In this document: positions 1-7,753 of the stretch, one piece after another | Layout of the letters: the number at the start of each line of letters is the position of its first letter | How positions within the stretch are numbered: the stretch's first letter is position 1 | NCBI RefSeq assembly: GCF_004366035.1 | Contig: NZ_SOEE01000002.1 | Coordinates: 1 to 64,000 of the forward strand | Direction of reading: 5' to 3' | Length of the DNA stretch: 64,000 nucleotides | Origin: Cytobacillus oceanisediminis | GTDB lineage: Bacteria; Bacillota; Bacilli; Bacillales; Cytobacillaceae | The notes under the pieces: generated by a model | What the model was told of the DNA's origin: nothing | What the model saw: only the letters and a program-made list of their open reading frames with translations | The model's database searches: none | Position numbers and translations under genes: made by a program

Positions 1-487
1 TCTACCCCGACTACCGTTATATTAAGACCCCAAATAAAAAGGTCAACCAGAAATATCTGGCTAACCTTATATTACGAACGGGTGCTTATGTTCAAGATTA
101 GCTGCCAAACCAGGCGGCTTTTTGTTTAATTAAAGGGGCAGGTTAGTTCACAAGTAGTATGATATCATGGAATAAATTAACTGTTTTCATGAATGGCAAT
201 TTTATGGAAGAACATAAAAGAAAGTATTTGCACTTAGTGATGTGGAACCGCATTTTTTTAGTTAGCTTTGTTCGTAACGCTCTTTTTCTGTGTCTATGAT
301 TATATAGTTTCAATAATCTCAACCTCTCGGAAAAAAATACACTGCTCCAAACCCTAAGAAATGCACAAAATAACAACTATTTTTCTCGATATAATACAGT
401 TAATGGAGTACAAAACAAGGAATAGATTCTGGTACTTACATCTAAGTCCCGTCAAATAATGGTAGTTTTTATATATGAGGTGTCAGT
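1..487. other. Left-edge intergenic region
   Basis: No convincing gene is visible before the first coding region. An imperfect inverted repeat (about 41-71) is followed by a copy of the dispersed repeat at 77-150. A 77-codon open frame on the minus strand (143-376) has no Shine-Dalgarno site and an atypical composition, so I treat it as chance. The rest is AT-rich and featureless to me. Confidence 0.5.
77..150 (+). repeat. Dispersed two-module repeat, copy 1
   Basis: The left module reads ACGGGTGCTTATGTTCAAGA and leads into a short GCTGCC...GGCGGC hairpin with a T-run. The right module carries the core GGGGCAGGTT at 135-144. The same order of modules recurs at 13190-13269, 13751-13830 and 28585-28645. 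Confidence 0.6.
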
Positions 488-1087
488 ATGATAAATAGAA
501 ATCAGCGTATTATTTTATATATTTTTATTGCATTATTTTTGGGTATTTCATGGATTGGAATTTATAAAGAAGTTGGGAATGAAATGCAAAACAGTTATGC
601 GTTTTATACGATGATTGTTCCTTGTTTTTCAATTCTTATAGGATTATTTACACTATTAATCGGAAGAAGAATAAATTATTCGGTATCAATAAGTTGGGTA
701 GCCATGACATTGGCGAATATTTTTTTGATTTTCATTGGAATGATAAATTATAAAAGTGATTTGAGTTATGACACATTTTTTCTTTTCTGGATTTTAGGTA
801 GTTGGGTTTTACTTACTTTAATTGGAATTGTCTGTGTTCTAGGAGAAAATAAGGAAAACTTAATGCGGAACATTTACATTACAACAAGCATAGGTTTCAT
901 CAGTTTTTATTCACTTTCTTATTTAAATGAAAGACTAACGTCATTAAGTTATATTCATTTTCTAGAAAATATATCAGGTGTTACTATGTTCATTTTCATC
1001 TCTTATGCAAAAGTTGTCTTTTTTGCTCTACTAATTATTATAGTTCTTTTTGATGTATATAAAGATGATTTATTAAAAGTTGATTAA
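488..1087 (+). CDS. Hypothetical multi-pass membrane protein
   Basis: A 199-residue protein with about six hydrophobic segments (roughly residues 8-25, 38-58, 68-88, 98-120, 130-150 and 168-192) separated by short charged loops. The ATG is preceded by GAGGTG at a good distance, so this start is well supported. I do not recognise the family and see no catalytic or ligand-binding motif. It stands alone between a repeat and a very small gene, with no operon context. AT-rich codon use matches the neighbouring small genes, and the region around it is full of decayed genes, so it may belong to a poorly conserved accessory stretch. Confidence 0.75.
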   Translation: MINRNQRIILYIFIALFLGISWIGIYKEVGNEMQNSYAFYTMIVPCFSILIGLFTLLIGRRINYSVSISWVAMTLANIFLIFIGMINYKSDLSYDTFFLFWILGSWVLLTLIGIVCVLGENKENLMRNIYITTSIGFISFYSLSYLNERLTSLSYIHFLENISGVTMFIFISYAKVVFFALLIIIVLFDVYKDDLLKVD

Positions 1088-1117
1088 TCATTGATTTTGA
1101 AGGGGTGAAAAAAATCA

Positions 1118-1294
1118 ATGGGACACGGTAATAAAAATATTAATCAAAAGCAAGGTAAAGTTCAAAGCATATAAAGAATGATAAAAAATCAAAATACAAA
1201 AAAGAGTGATGATAATAAATTCGGGGCATTTGGGGTAGTGATTGTTATTATATGGATTATTGTTCTTTCTTTAAATGCAATCTTTGATATATAG
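1118..1294 (+). pseudogene. Small membrane protein interrupted by an in-frame stop
   Basis: From an ATG with a GAAGGGGTGA ribosome site, 18 codons run to a TAA (1172-1174). The same frame continues after the stop, with an ATG at 1178, for 38 more codons ending in one strong hydrophobic segment and a TAG at 1292-1294. Either this is one small single-span membrane protein broken by a nonsense mutation, or two tiny genes. The second half has no obvious own ribosome binding site, which favours a broken gene. Family unknown. Confidence 0.4.
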
Positions 1295-1351
1295 ATTCGC
1301 TACATTCCTAAAAAGGAAAAGAGCTCTGAAAATGTGTCCTGGAAGTAATTA

Positions 1352-1380
1352 AAGCCCCTCTCGGATGAGTAGGGCTTTTG
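1352..1380 (+). terminator. Intrinsic terminator
   Basis: AGCCCC/AGGGCT stem followed by TTTTG and further T's, closing the small-gene transcript from 488-1294. Confidence 0.65.
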
Positions 1381-1390
1381 CTTTCTTATA

Positions 1391-1420
1391 AAACTAACGG
1401 GGCAGGTTTTTTTAATAAGA
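1391..1420 (+). repeat. Dispersed repeat core, copy 2
   Basis: AACTAACGGGGCAGGTTTTT followed by TTAATAAG. This copy directly follows the terminator hairpin at 1352-1380, which takes the place of the left module. Confidence 0.55.
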
Positions 1421-1453
1421 ATTACAGAGCTGCAAATTTAGTCTTAGATAAAA

Positions 1454-1482
1454 ATACATCAGCCCGAATAAGGCTGATGTAT
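1454..1482 (-). terminator. Terminator of the ABC exporter gene
   Basis: ATACATCAGCC / GGCTGATGTAT is a near-perfect 11-bp stem. On the minus strand it is followed by ATTTTTATC, and it lies just past the stop of the minus-strand ABC gene. Confidence 0.8.
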
Positions 1483-1489
1483 TGTAATT

Positions 1490-3238
1490 TCATAAAGTTA
1501 ATTCAAACTGACGGGAATATAGGTTGGAATAAACTCCATTGCTTTCAAGTAAAGAATTGTGAGTACCTTGTTCCACAATACCATCCTCAGTTAAGACAAT
1601 GATCCTTTGAGCATTACGGATAGTTGAAAGGCGATGGGCAATAACAATAGTTGTACGCCCTTTCGCCAGCTTTTCGAGTGATTCCTTGATAATGCTTTCA
1701 CTCTCGTTATCTAATGAACTAGTTGCCTCATCTAATATGAGAACAGGCGGATTCTTAAGAAATACACGGGCTATACTTACTCTCTGTTTTTGCCCTCCAG
1801 AAAGTCTAACTCCTCGTTGACCAATAATGGTGTGGTATCCGTTTGGCAAGTTCATGATAAAATCGTGAGCGTTTGCATCCTTAGCTGCATTTATTATTTC
1901 CTCATCGCTGGCTGATGAATTTCCGTAACGAATATTTTCCAATATTGTTCCACCAAATAGGTAAACATCCTGCTGTACAATTCCTATAGCTTTTCTTAAA
2001 GACTGAAGGTCAATAGAGCGGACGTTTTTCCCATCCAGTAATACCTCGCCATTTGTTACTTCATAAAAGCGGGGTATGAGAGAGCAAAATGTTGTTTTTC
2101 CAGCACCTGATGGACCAACTAAGGCTATATATTCTCCGGTTCGGATATGAAGAGACAAATTTTCCAAGACATAGCCAGAATTATCTTCATAACGGAAGAA
2201 AACATTATTGAACTCTATTTCACCCAGTACTTCTTCCATAGGCAGAGGCACGGCATTCGGTTGGTTTTCGATTGAAGGCTTAAGGTTCATAATTTCCATA
2301 AATCGCTGGAAGCCAGTGATTCCTTCCTGAAATTGCGTACTCATATGAGTCAGTTTTTGAATTGGCTCAATCATATAGTTGATATAGAGTAAAAATGTGA
2401 TTAAATCGGCCAAATCAAATGAGTTGTTTACAATACTGGCACTCCCGATAATAATTACTGTGATTGTAATCAGCTGGATAATTGTTTGAACACTATTGTA
2501 AAACTTGGCTTCGACGTTGTAAAACTCTTTTCTGCTCTCAAGGAAACGATTGTTTTCCCGGCTGAACTTCTCAATTTCATAGTGCTCGTTGCCAAATGAT
2601 TTTACTGCTCGGATTCCTGATAGACTATCCTCTACCTGTGCGTTTACGTCTCCAATCCTTTCTTTGTTTCTTCTTAATGCCTTGTTTTCAATCTTATTAA
2701 AATATAAGGAAAGGGCACCTAACAAAGGAAGAAAACAGAAAGCAACAATTGTTAATTGGGAGTTAATAAAGAATAAAATAACAAAGGCTCCAATAAAACG
2801 GACTAGGTATTTGAGATAGTCTTCCGGGCCATGATGATACAACTCGGAAAGCAGCAGCAGATCATTAGTAATCCTTGACATAAGTTGACCTGTTTTTTCT
2901 TTATCGAAAAAACTGAAGGAAAGCTTTTGCATATGAGCGAACAGTTCATTACGCATATCACTTTCCATTCGAGCCCCAACTTCATGTCCTTTGAAGTCCA
3001 AAAAATAGTTTGCTATATTTTGGATTGCTACTAAAACAAGCATTAGCGCGCCAATCCAATAAACTTTAGGTAAGGCGATCGATAAATCTCCTTCCAAAAC
3101 ATTTTTCGTTATATACCTAACAAGTAGCGGAAGTACCAAAGTCACACCTGAGACAATTACTGCACAGGCCAATACTGTTAGATACAACTTTACATATGGT
3201 CTGTAATACGAGAGAAATTTTTTCATTGGAAAATCCAT
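1490..3238 (-). CDS. ABC multidrug/lipid exporter (permease-ATPase half transporter)
   Basis: A 582-residue type IV ABC half-exporter of the MsbA/BmrA/LmrA class, expected to act as a dimer in the cytoplasmic membrane. Six membrane helices occupy about residues 1-310. The nucleotide-binding domain has Walker A GPSGAGKTT (375-383), signature LSGGQ (479-483) and Walker B ending LILDEATSS, followed by the H-loop IAHRLST. Length fits the family (570-600). The ATG start follows AAAGGGG at good spacing. A short translated leader (3298-3354) with a hairpin lies upstream, suggesting induction by ribosome stalling or a translation inhibitor. The substrate cannot be told from sequence. It is a single-gene transcript ended by the hairpin at 1454-1482. 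Confidence 0.92.
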   Translation of the reverse strand: MDFPMKKFLSYYRPYVKLYLTVLACAVIVSGVTLVLPLLVRYITKNVLEGDLSIALPKVYWIGALMLVLVAIQNIANYFLDFKGHEVGARMESDMRNELFAHMQKLSFSFFDKEKTGQLMSRITNDLLLLSELYHHGPEDYLKYLVRFIGAFVILFFINSQLTIVAFCFLPLLGALSLYFNKIENKALRRNKERIGDVNAQVEDSLSGIRAVKSFGNEHYEIEKFSRENNRFLESRKEFYNVEAKFYNSVQTIIQLITITVIIIGSASIVNNSFDLADLITFLLYINYMIEPIQKLTHMSTQFQEGITGFQRFMEIMNLKPSIENQPNAVPLPMEEVLGEIEFNNVFFRYEDNSGYVLENLSLHIRTGEYIALVGPSGAGKTTFCSLIPRFYEVTNGEVLLDGKNVRSIDLQSLRKAIGIVQQDVYLFGGTILENIRYGNSSASDEEIINAAKDANAHDFIMNLPNGYHTIIGQRGVRLSGGQKQRVSIARVFLKNPPVLILDEATSSLDNESESIIKESLEKLAKGRTTIVIAHRLSTIRNAQRIIVLTEDGIVEQGTHNSLLESNGVYSNLYSRQFELTL

Positions 3239-3276
3239 AAGTTACCCCTTTTTGTGTTATTTAAATAAACACATAT

Positions 3277-3318
3277 TAGGGGGTACACCGTAAACAATTA
3301 AGAGAGTGTTACACCCCA
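3277..3318 (-). promoter_or_regulatory. Hairpin between leader peptide and ABC exporter
   Basis: On the minus-strand RNA, GGGGT-(GTA)-ACAC can pair with GTGTACCCC, a bulged stem that includes the end of the leader reading frame. A ribosome stalled or slowed in the leader would disrupt it. There is no long T-run, so translational rather than transcriptional control is more likely. This is inference from pairing only. Confidence 0.4.
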
Positions 3319-3354
3319 ATATGTTTCAACGGATGTGTTAATCATTTTTCGCAT
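3298..3354 (-). CDS. 18-residue leader peptide upstream of the ABC exporter
   Basis: A short frame of 18 codons (MRKMINTSVETYWGVTLS) starts with ATG nine bases after a perfect AAGGAGG and ends with TAA 59 bases before the exporter start. Such a strong ribosome site on a tiny frame in front of an ABC exporter matches the known design of antibiotic-inducible leaders, for example bmrB before bmrCD in Bacillus subtilis. The stalling residues are unknown. I see the frame and its ribosome site directly; the regulatory role is inferred. Confidence 0.6.
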   Translation of the reverse strand: MRKMINTSVETYWGVTLS

Positions 3355-3372
3355 GGAAAATTCCTCCTTGAC

Positions 3373-3388
3373 AATTGATATATCAATT
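3373..3388. promoter_or_regulatory. 16-bp perfect palindrome upstream of the leader/ABC gene
   Basis: AATTGATATATCAATT reads the same on both strands and lies just upstream of the leader's ribosome site on the minus strand. It could be an operator for a dimeric repressor such as a MarR- or TetR-family protein, though no such gene is adjacent. AT-rich palindromes also arise by chance. Confidence 0.4.
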
Positions 3389-3492
3389 ATATGTGAGTAC
3401 TCCAATAAAGTACAGAATATTTAATTAATTGTCATTGCTAATAAAAATAAATGTTTTATGGTTTTGTATTTATACTAACGGCTCAATGATCT

Positions 3493-3732
3493 GGAAGTAA
3501 TAATGTACTTATTGCTAAACTTTTTGGTATGCTAAAGGGCGCGTTGTTCCCAGAAGGATTAACGCTTGAGTTCGGTCTGGACTCCAACTTCGACGCTGCG
3601 ACCGTGGCCTGCCTCGGACCGCTTGAGTAATCCGCCGAGGAGCTATCCGCTTCTTCCGCGGAGACCTCTAAGCAGACTGAAATTGCGATGAAAGTGGTAA
3701 CATGCAGCTTCCTTGACGTTTTCTTTTTATGA
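3493..3732 (+). pseudogene. Decayed methyl-accepting chemotaxis protein fragment (probable)
   Basis: A GC-richer island in AT-rich DNA. One frame reads 45 codons to a TAA (3628-3630) and then 34 more to a TGA. The second part contains SAEELSASSAETSKQTE, close to the heptad signature of chemotaxis-receptor signalling helices (SAEEL.ASSEETSKATE). The first part is not recognised. There is no start or ribosome site, so this is a remnant. A different reading on the minus strand is open but shows no recognisable motif. Confidence 0.45.
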
Positions 3733-3855
3733 GTCGGAAACACACTTCGGGGTCTAAAAAACTAACGAAGATAGTAATTATCGAGGATGCCGTATATGAA
3801 TCTAGCTCATTCTAATCTGAAGTAATCTTTCATTTAGAAGAAAACTATATGGAGT

Positions 3856-4149
3856 TTGACCCTCTCCCTTGAGTCATCCTTACTAATTGTATTTGATGGA
3901 CCAGTTATAAAGACAAAATATTTGCAATATCCACATCGCTTTCCACCAAAATTATTCGATTCAAATATTGTGTTTCTTTACATACTATGTCCTCTAACAT
4001 GTGTCATGTACAATCAATTCACCTATAAAATGAAACCATTAAAAAATGTTTTAAGCGTGGTCCTTTTTAGCGGCCCTATGACTCTTTTTGAGAATTGGCT
4101 AGAAAAAAACACAAAAGGGGGAGGTTTGTTGAATAAGAAATTTCAATAA
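3856..4149 (+). pseudogene. Truncated CBO0543-like membrane protein
   Basis: The frame (reading also upstream from about 3847) contains PHRFPPKLFDSN, a FLYILCPLTCVMYNQ segment and PMTLFENWLEKNT, the layout I associate with CBO0543-family Bacillus membrane proteins. The normal C-terminal membrane helices are missing. After WLEKNT the reading frame runs straight into the dispersed repeat (KGGGLLNKK) and stops. No good ribosome site precedes the TTG. I infer a gene whose 3' half was lost at the repeat. Confidence 0.5.
4112..4140 (+). repeat. Dispersed repeat core, copy 3 (variant)
   Basis: AAAAGGGGGAGGTTTGTTGA followed by ATAAG. It differs from the consensus in the C of GGGGCAGG and is fused in frame to the end of the truncated membrane-protein gene. 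Confidence 0.5.
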
Positions 4150-4215
4150 TTTTACAAATATATACCCATTTCAATAAGAAGGCAACAATGGGGACTATTC
4201 ATATTGAAAAGTAAA

Positions 4216-4247
4216 ACCAGTGAGGTACTTCCTTACTGGTTTTTTTA
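4216..4247 (+). terminator. Intrinsic terminator
   Basis: ACCAGTGAGG / CCTTACTGGT stem with one wobble pair, followed by seven T's. Confidence 0.8.
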
Positions 4248-4266
4248 CTTCAAGTTGAGTGGGAAA

Positions 4267-4520
4267 TTAATTAATTTGGATAGTATAAAGTTTCAGACTA
4301 AACGCTTTAACCAATTCCAAAATACCATTTTGGAATCCAACCCACGAGATATCCACGATTGGTACGTTATTGTCCAATAAATCCTCTGGTTCTCTGGCTA
4401 ATACAAAAGTCACAGAAAGGTAAAGGCTCCTCATTTTTGGACAAAAAAAAACCAAGATTCAAGATTAGTTTTGAATCTCCATATTTTCTACAAAACTTCC
4501 TATTAAAATATGTTGGTGTG
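4267..4520 (-). pseudogene. Frameshifted small Cys-containing protein
   Basis: Two minus-strand frames join around 4367-4385. One gives FCRKYGD...LPFCDFCISQRTRGFI and the other continues LDNNVPIVDISWVGFQNG to a stop at 4267. Spliced together they make a plausible protein of about 80 residues with CxxC-like zinc-ligand spacing. There is no clean start, because the first frame runs back through the ribosome site of the gene at 4544. I read this as a decayed gene of unknown family. Confidence 0.35.
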
Positions 4521-4543
4521 AATAGATAGAAAAGGGGAGTTTT

Positions 4544-5278
4544 ATGTATTCGTTTTTCAGTCAAATCAGTAACATTTTTACGCAGCCAATTATAAGTTTA
4601 GCCCGAAACTTCGAAACGATTCCTATGCTGTTTGCTTTTCTACTTGGAATTGTCGGCGCCATGGCTCCCTGTCAGTTTTCCGGCAATATCGGAGCCATTA
4701 CTCTTTATGGAAATAAGTCCTTACAAAGAGGTATAGCATGGACTGAAGTGATTTTCTTTACTTTGGGTAAAATTGCTGTTTTCTCTGGGCTGGGTCTATT
4801 GGTTTGGATGTTAGGGAAAGAGTTTCAGAGAGAGCTGGTTCTTTTTTTTCCCTGGTTTCGCAAAATAATCGGACCAATGTTTGTGCTGGTGGGAATATTT
4901 ATGCTTGGGCATATAAATTTAAAGGGGACGTGGACCATCTTGGAGATTCCCGAAAGGTTTTTTAAAAACGGGAAACTAGGTTCTTTTTTTATGGGGGTCA
5001 GTTTTTCCCTTGGGTTTTGTCCAACCATGTTCGTATTATTTTTTCTATCATTAATGCCAATCGTTCTCTCTACTTCCTATGGGGCTGTCCTTCCCAGTCT
5101 TTTCGCTGTTGGAACGTCGCTGCCGCTATTTATAGCCATCTTCTTAATTTGGTATTATGGTGCTGGAGGCTCTGTTCTAAAGAAGGGCAGAAAAATTGGT
5201 TCGTATGTACAAAAAGGTGCTGGAGCTATTATGGTTCTTATAGGGATGCTCGATACATTGACCTACTGGACGATTTGA
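4544..5278 (+). CDS. CcdA/DsbD-like transmembrane protein (cytochrome c biogenesis / TauE-like)
   Basis: A 244-residue membrane protein with about six helices. It has the paired motifs APCQFSGNIGA (near residue 42) and GFCPTMFVLFF (near residue 158), each carrying one Cys-Pro or Pro-Cys. These are the hallmark of the CcdA/DsbD transmembrane family, which moves reducing equivalents from cytoplasmic thioredoxin to the outside; DsbD-like members also occur in copper gene clusters. ATG after GGGGAG. It opens a co-directional block with a two-component system and secreted metal-type proteins, so a redox or metal-loading role outside the membrane is plausible. Substrate unknown. Confidence 0.8.
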   Translation: MYSFFSQISNIFTQPIISLARNFETIPMLFAFLLGIVGAMAPCQFSGNIGAITLYGNKSLQRGIAWTEVIFFTLGKIAVFSGLGLLVWMLGKEFQRELVLFFPWFRKIIGPMFVLVGIFMLGHINLKGTWTILEIPERFFKNGKLGSFFMGVSFSLGFCPTMFVLFFLSLMPIVLSTSYGAVLPSLFAVGTSLPLFIAIFLIWYYGAGGSVLKKGRKIGSYVQKGAGAIMVLIGMLDTLTYWTI

Positions 5279-5303
5279 AAAATTTTTAATTCGAGGTAAC
5301 AAT

Positions 5304-5435
5304 ATGGAGAAGCTAACATTAACTGGCTTATTTTTGTTGACGACTTTTAGTCCAGTAGGAAGGGCATTCGCCCAAAACGGGGTGGAGAGTCAAATAGGGG
5401 GACGTGGGCAGTCTTACAGGAGCATCAGTAACTAG
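5304..5435 (+). CDS. Small secreted peptide (43 residues)
   Basis: ATG follows GAGGT at five bases. The product has a Lys near the N-terminus, a hydrophobic core (LTGLFLLTTF) and a signal-peptidase-like A-F-A|Q site near residue 23. This leaves a mature peptide of about 20 residues rich in Gly, Ser and Gln. Its TAG overlaps the AGGAGG of the response-regulator gene, so the two are probably translationally coupled. I do not recognise it. It could be a signal for the adjacent sensor kinase or a metal-binding exopeptide. Confidence 0.55.
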   Translation: MEKLTLTGLFLLTTFSPVGRAFAQNGVESQIGGRGQSYRSISN

Positions 5436-5448
5436 GAGGTATTCCTTG

Positions 5449-6153
5449 ATGAACAAAGACACAGTATTAATTGTTGATGACGAATGGAATATGAGGCAGT
5501 TGCTGAAAATTCACTTATCTCCCCATTTTCATATCAAACAGGCAGGGAGCGGCAAAGAGGCTCTATCCTGTTTGGAAAGGGAAGAAGTCGATTTAATTAT
5601 TCTTGATATCATGATGCCCGAAATGAACGGCTGGGAAGTGTGTGAAAAAGTCAGGGCAAGAAGCGAGGTTCCAATCCTTATGTTAACGGCTCGCGGGGAT
5701 GTAAAGGATAAGGTGCAGGGCTTAAGCATCGGAGCAGATGATTACCTTGTAAAGCCTTACATCCCGGAGGAACTAGTAGCAAGGTCAAAAGCCTTGATCA
5801 GGAGATCCTTGCAGTCCTCTTCCGGTAATACGGAGGAAGAAACAATTGAAATATCTGACCTTAAAGTAAATCGGAGTGAAAGACAAATTTTCGTTGATGA
5901 TTCCGAAGTGGAGGTAACACCAAAGGAGTTTGATTTACTGGAACTTCTTGCGTTAAATCCAAAAACCATCTTCACCCGAGATATGTTACTAGACCAAATA
6001 TGGGGGATCAACGGAATTCGTGATATTCGTACAATCGACACCCATGTCAAAAACCTTAGGGAAAAAATAAGGAAAAAAGGACTTTCTTTTAATCCGATAA
6101 GAACCGTTTGGGGGAGGGGCTATAAGTTTCAGGCTCCGGATGAAAACGAATGA
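5449..6153 (+). CDS. OmpR/PhoB-family response regulator
   Basis: A 234-residue two-domain regulator. The receiver domain (1-120) has acidic DD at 10-11, phospho-acceptor Asp53 (LILDIMMPEMNG) and the conserved Lys of VKPY. The C-terminal winged helix ends RTVWGRGYKF. The start is ATG at 5449, set by TAGGAGGT eight bases upstream; an earlier in-frame start would overlap the secreted-peptide gene. It overlaps the kinase gene by four bases. Neighbours suggest control of copper or envelope-redox genes. Confidence 0.92.
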   Translation: MNKDTVLIVDDEWNMRQLLKIHLSPHFHIKQAGSGKEALSCLEREEVDLIILDIMMPEMNGWEVCEKVRARSEVPILMLTARGDVKDKVQGLSIGADDYLVKPYIPEELVARSKALIRRSLQSSSGNTEEETIEISDLKVNRSERQIFVDDSEVEVTPKEFDLLELLALNPKTIFTRDMLLDQIWGINGIRDIRTIDTHVKNLREKIRKKGLSFNPIRTVWGRGYKFQAPDENE

Positions 6154-7565
6154 ATAGGAATAGCATTGTTGTCAAGATAGGGACTAGCATTTTATTGATT
6201 GTATTGGCAGTTCTCCTGCCATTGGGTTTTATAATGAATCAATTATTTACTGGTTTTTATTTTAATAAAACGCAAGAGCGTATTAATGACTTGTCTGACA
6301 GATATGCGGCATCTATCTCATCGCTCAAGCAGGAAGAATTCCTCGATATGTTCGAAACATTGGGAGGCTTAACAGGTCAGCAAATCGTGATTGTGGATGA
6401 ACAGGGTACGGTGATTGCAAATTCTGGTCTTCCTAGCCTGGCTGAAGGGCAAAGGATAGACGAATCAGCTTTTGCGCTTTTAAAGTCAGGTTCCACTGTA
6501 CAGGAGATGTACGCTGATCAAAAAATAGAGGAACGTTTTCTTAGCGTCGGCAAGCCTATTTTTTCTAACGACCGATTTATTGGCGCAATCTTTGTTCTGG
6601 AACCGGTCGAAGACATGTACCAGTCGGTTGATATGGTTGAAAAAGCAATGGTATTAGCGGGAATTGGTGCGCTTTTTCTAGCCATTGGCTTTATCTTTAT
6701 TGTGTCAAGAAAATTATCCAATCCTCTGTTGGAAATGGAAAAAGCGACCCGAAACATGGCAGAAGGGGACTTACAGATTCGGTTGGATGCTTCAACAAAG
6801 GATGAAATTGGATCCCTGGCTGTAGCCATAAATGATCTTGCGGTAGAGCTTGATCGGTTCCGGTCAAACAGGAGAGAGTTTTTCGCCAATATTTCTCATG
6901 AGTTACGCACACCCATTACGTATTTAGAGGGATACGCAAATGTGCTTGAAAATGAACTTTACCAAAACGAAGAGGAAAGACAGCAGTATCTTCAGATTAT
7001 CCAACAAGAGGTACGACGGATGTCCAAACTCGTTGAAGACTTGTTTGAGCTATCAAAGTTGGAAGAAGGACGGCTGGCTCTCGATTGCGAAGAAGTGGAT
7101 GTAATGGAGGTCGTAGAAAGTGCTGTAGTAAAAACTCGAATGAAAGCCGAGGAAAAGGGGTTGAAATTAGAATTTCACAAAGAGAACGATCTGCCAAGCC
7201 TGTATGCAGATGGCTTAAGAATGGAACAAATTCTGATTAATTTAATCGATAATGCCATCCGATACACTGAATTCGGAAAAATTAGAGTCCGTTTAACAAA
7301 GGAATCAAATAATATCATGATATCCGTTATTGATAGCGGTATGGGAATCCCCGAAGAGGATCTTCCATTTTTATTTGAACGATTTTATCGTGTGGAAAAA
7401 TCCAGATCCCGGGAACTGGGCGGAACAGGTCTTGGTCTCGCCATCGTGAAACAGCTGGTTAAGCTTCAAAGAGGGAGGATAGAAGTAACAAGTGAGGTTG
7501 GAAAAGGGACTGCCTTCCACCTGACTTTCCCGGTAGAAAAGAGGGATGAAAATGAAGAAGATTGA
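6150..7565 (+). CDS. Sensor histidine kinase (HAMP-HisKA-HATPase)
   Basis: A 471-residue membrane kinase: helix 1 (about 10-30), an extracellular sensor loop (about 31-165), helix 2 (about 168-190), a HAMP linker, a HisKA box SHELRTP with phospho-accepting His250, then N (NLIDNAIRY), G1 (DSGMGIPEEDL), F (FERFYRVEKSR) and G2 (GGTGLGLAI) boxes. Cognate of the overlapping response regulator. The sensor loop shows no His/Met cluster typical of copper sensors, so the signal cannot be named from sequence. Confidence 0.93.
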   Translation: MNRNSIVVKIGTSILLIVLAVLLPLGFIMNQLFTGFYFNKTQERINDLSDRYAASISSLKQEEFLDMFETLGGLTGQQIVIVDEQGTVIANSGLPSLAEGQRIDESAFALLKSGSTVQEMYADQKIEERFLSVGKPIFSNDRFIGAIFVLEPVEDMYQSVDMVEKAMVLAGIGALFLAIGFIFIVSRKLSNPLLEMEKATRNMAEGDLQIRLDASTKDEIGSLAVAINDLAVELDRFRSNRREFFANISHELRTPITYLEGYANVLENELYQNEEERQQYLQIIQQEVRRMSKLVEDLFELSKLEEGRLALDCEEVDVMEVVESAVVKTRMKAEEKGLKLEFHKENDLPSLYADGLRMEQILINLIDNAIRYTEFGKIRVRLTKESNNIMISVIDSGMGIPEEDLPFLFERFYRVEKSRSRELGGTGLGLAIVKQLVKLQRGRIEVTSEVGKGTAFHLTFPVEKRDENEED

Positions 7566-7749
7566 AGTATTATTATCTGTTCTTTTAATCGTCACTGGAC
7601 TTGTTTGCTTGACAATGTCCGGAACGATGATGATTAGGCAGGATATAACGGCGTATTTTAAAACATTTCTACAAACCTGTGCCTGGATGGGTGTTCCCAT
7701 AATTCTGGCAGGGATTGTTTATTTGATCATTGTAAAGAAAAGGGGATAA
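7546..7749 (+). CDS. Small two-helix membrane protein
   Basis: 67 residues with two hydrophobic stretches (about 6-25 and 43-63) and a Lys/Arg-rich end. It overlaps the 3' end of the kinase gene by 20 bases, so it is translated from within that message. The start may be ATG 7546 or 7552. Family not recognised; its position implies a link to the two-component system. Confidence 0.65.
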   Translation: MKMKKIEVLLSVLLIVTGLVCLTMSGTMMIRQDITAYFKTFLQTCAWMGVPIILAGIVYLIIVKKRG

Positions 7750-7753
7750 CAAG

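Noticed and set aside
143-376. 77-codon minus-strand reading frame
   Set aside because: No ribosome site, odd composition and no motif; most likely chance in AT-rich DNA.
3483-3743. 86-codon minus-strand frame in the GC-rich island
   Set aside because: Ser/Ala-rich translation without motif or ribosome site; the plus frame gives a recognisable chemotaxis-receptor signature instead.
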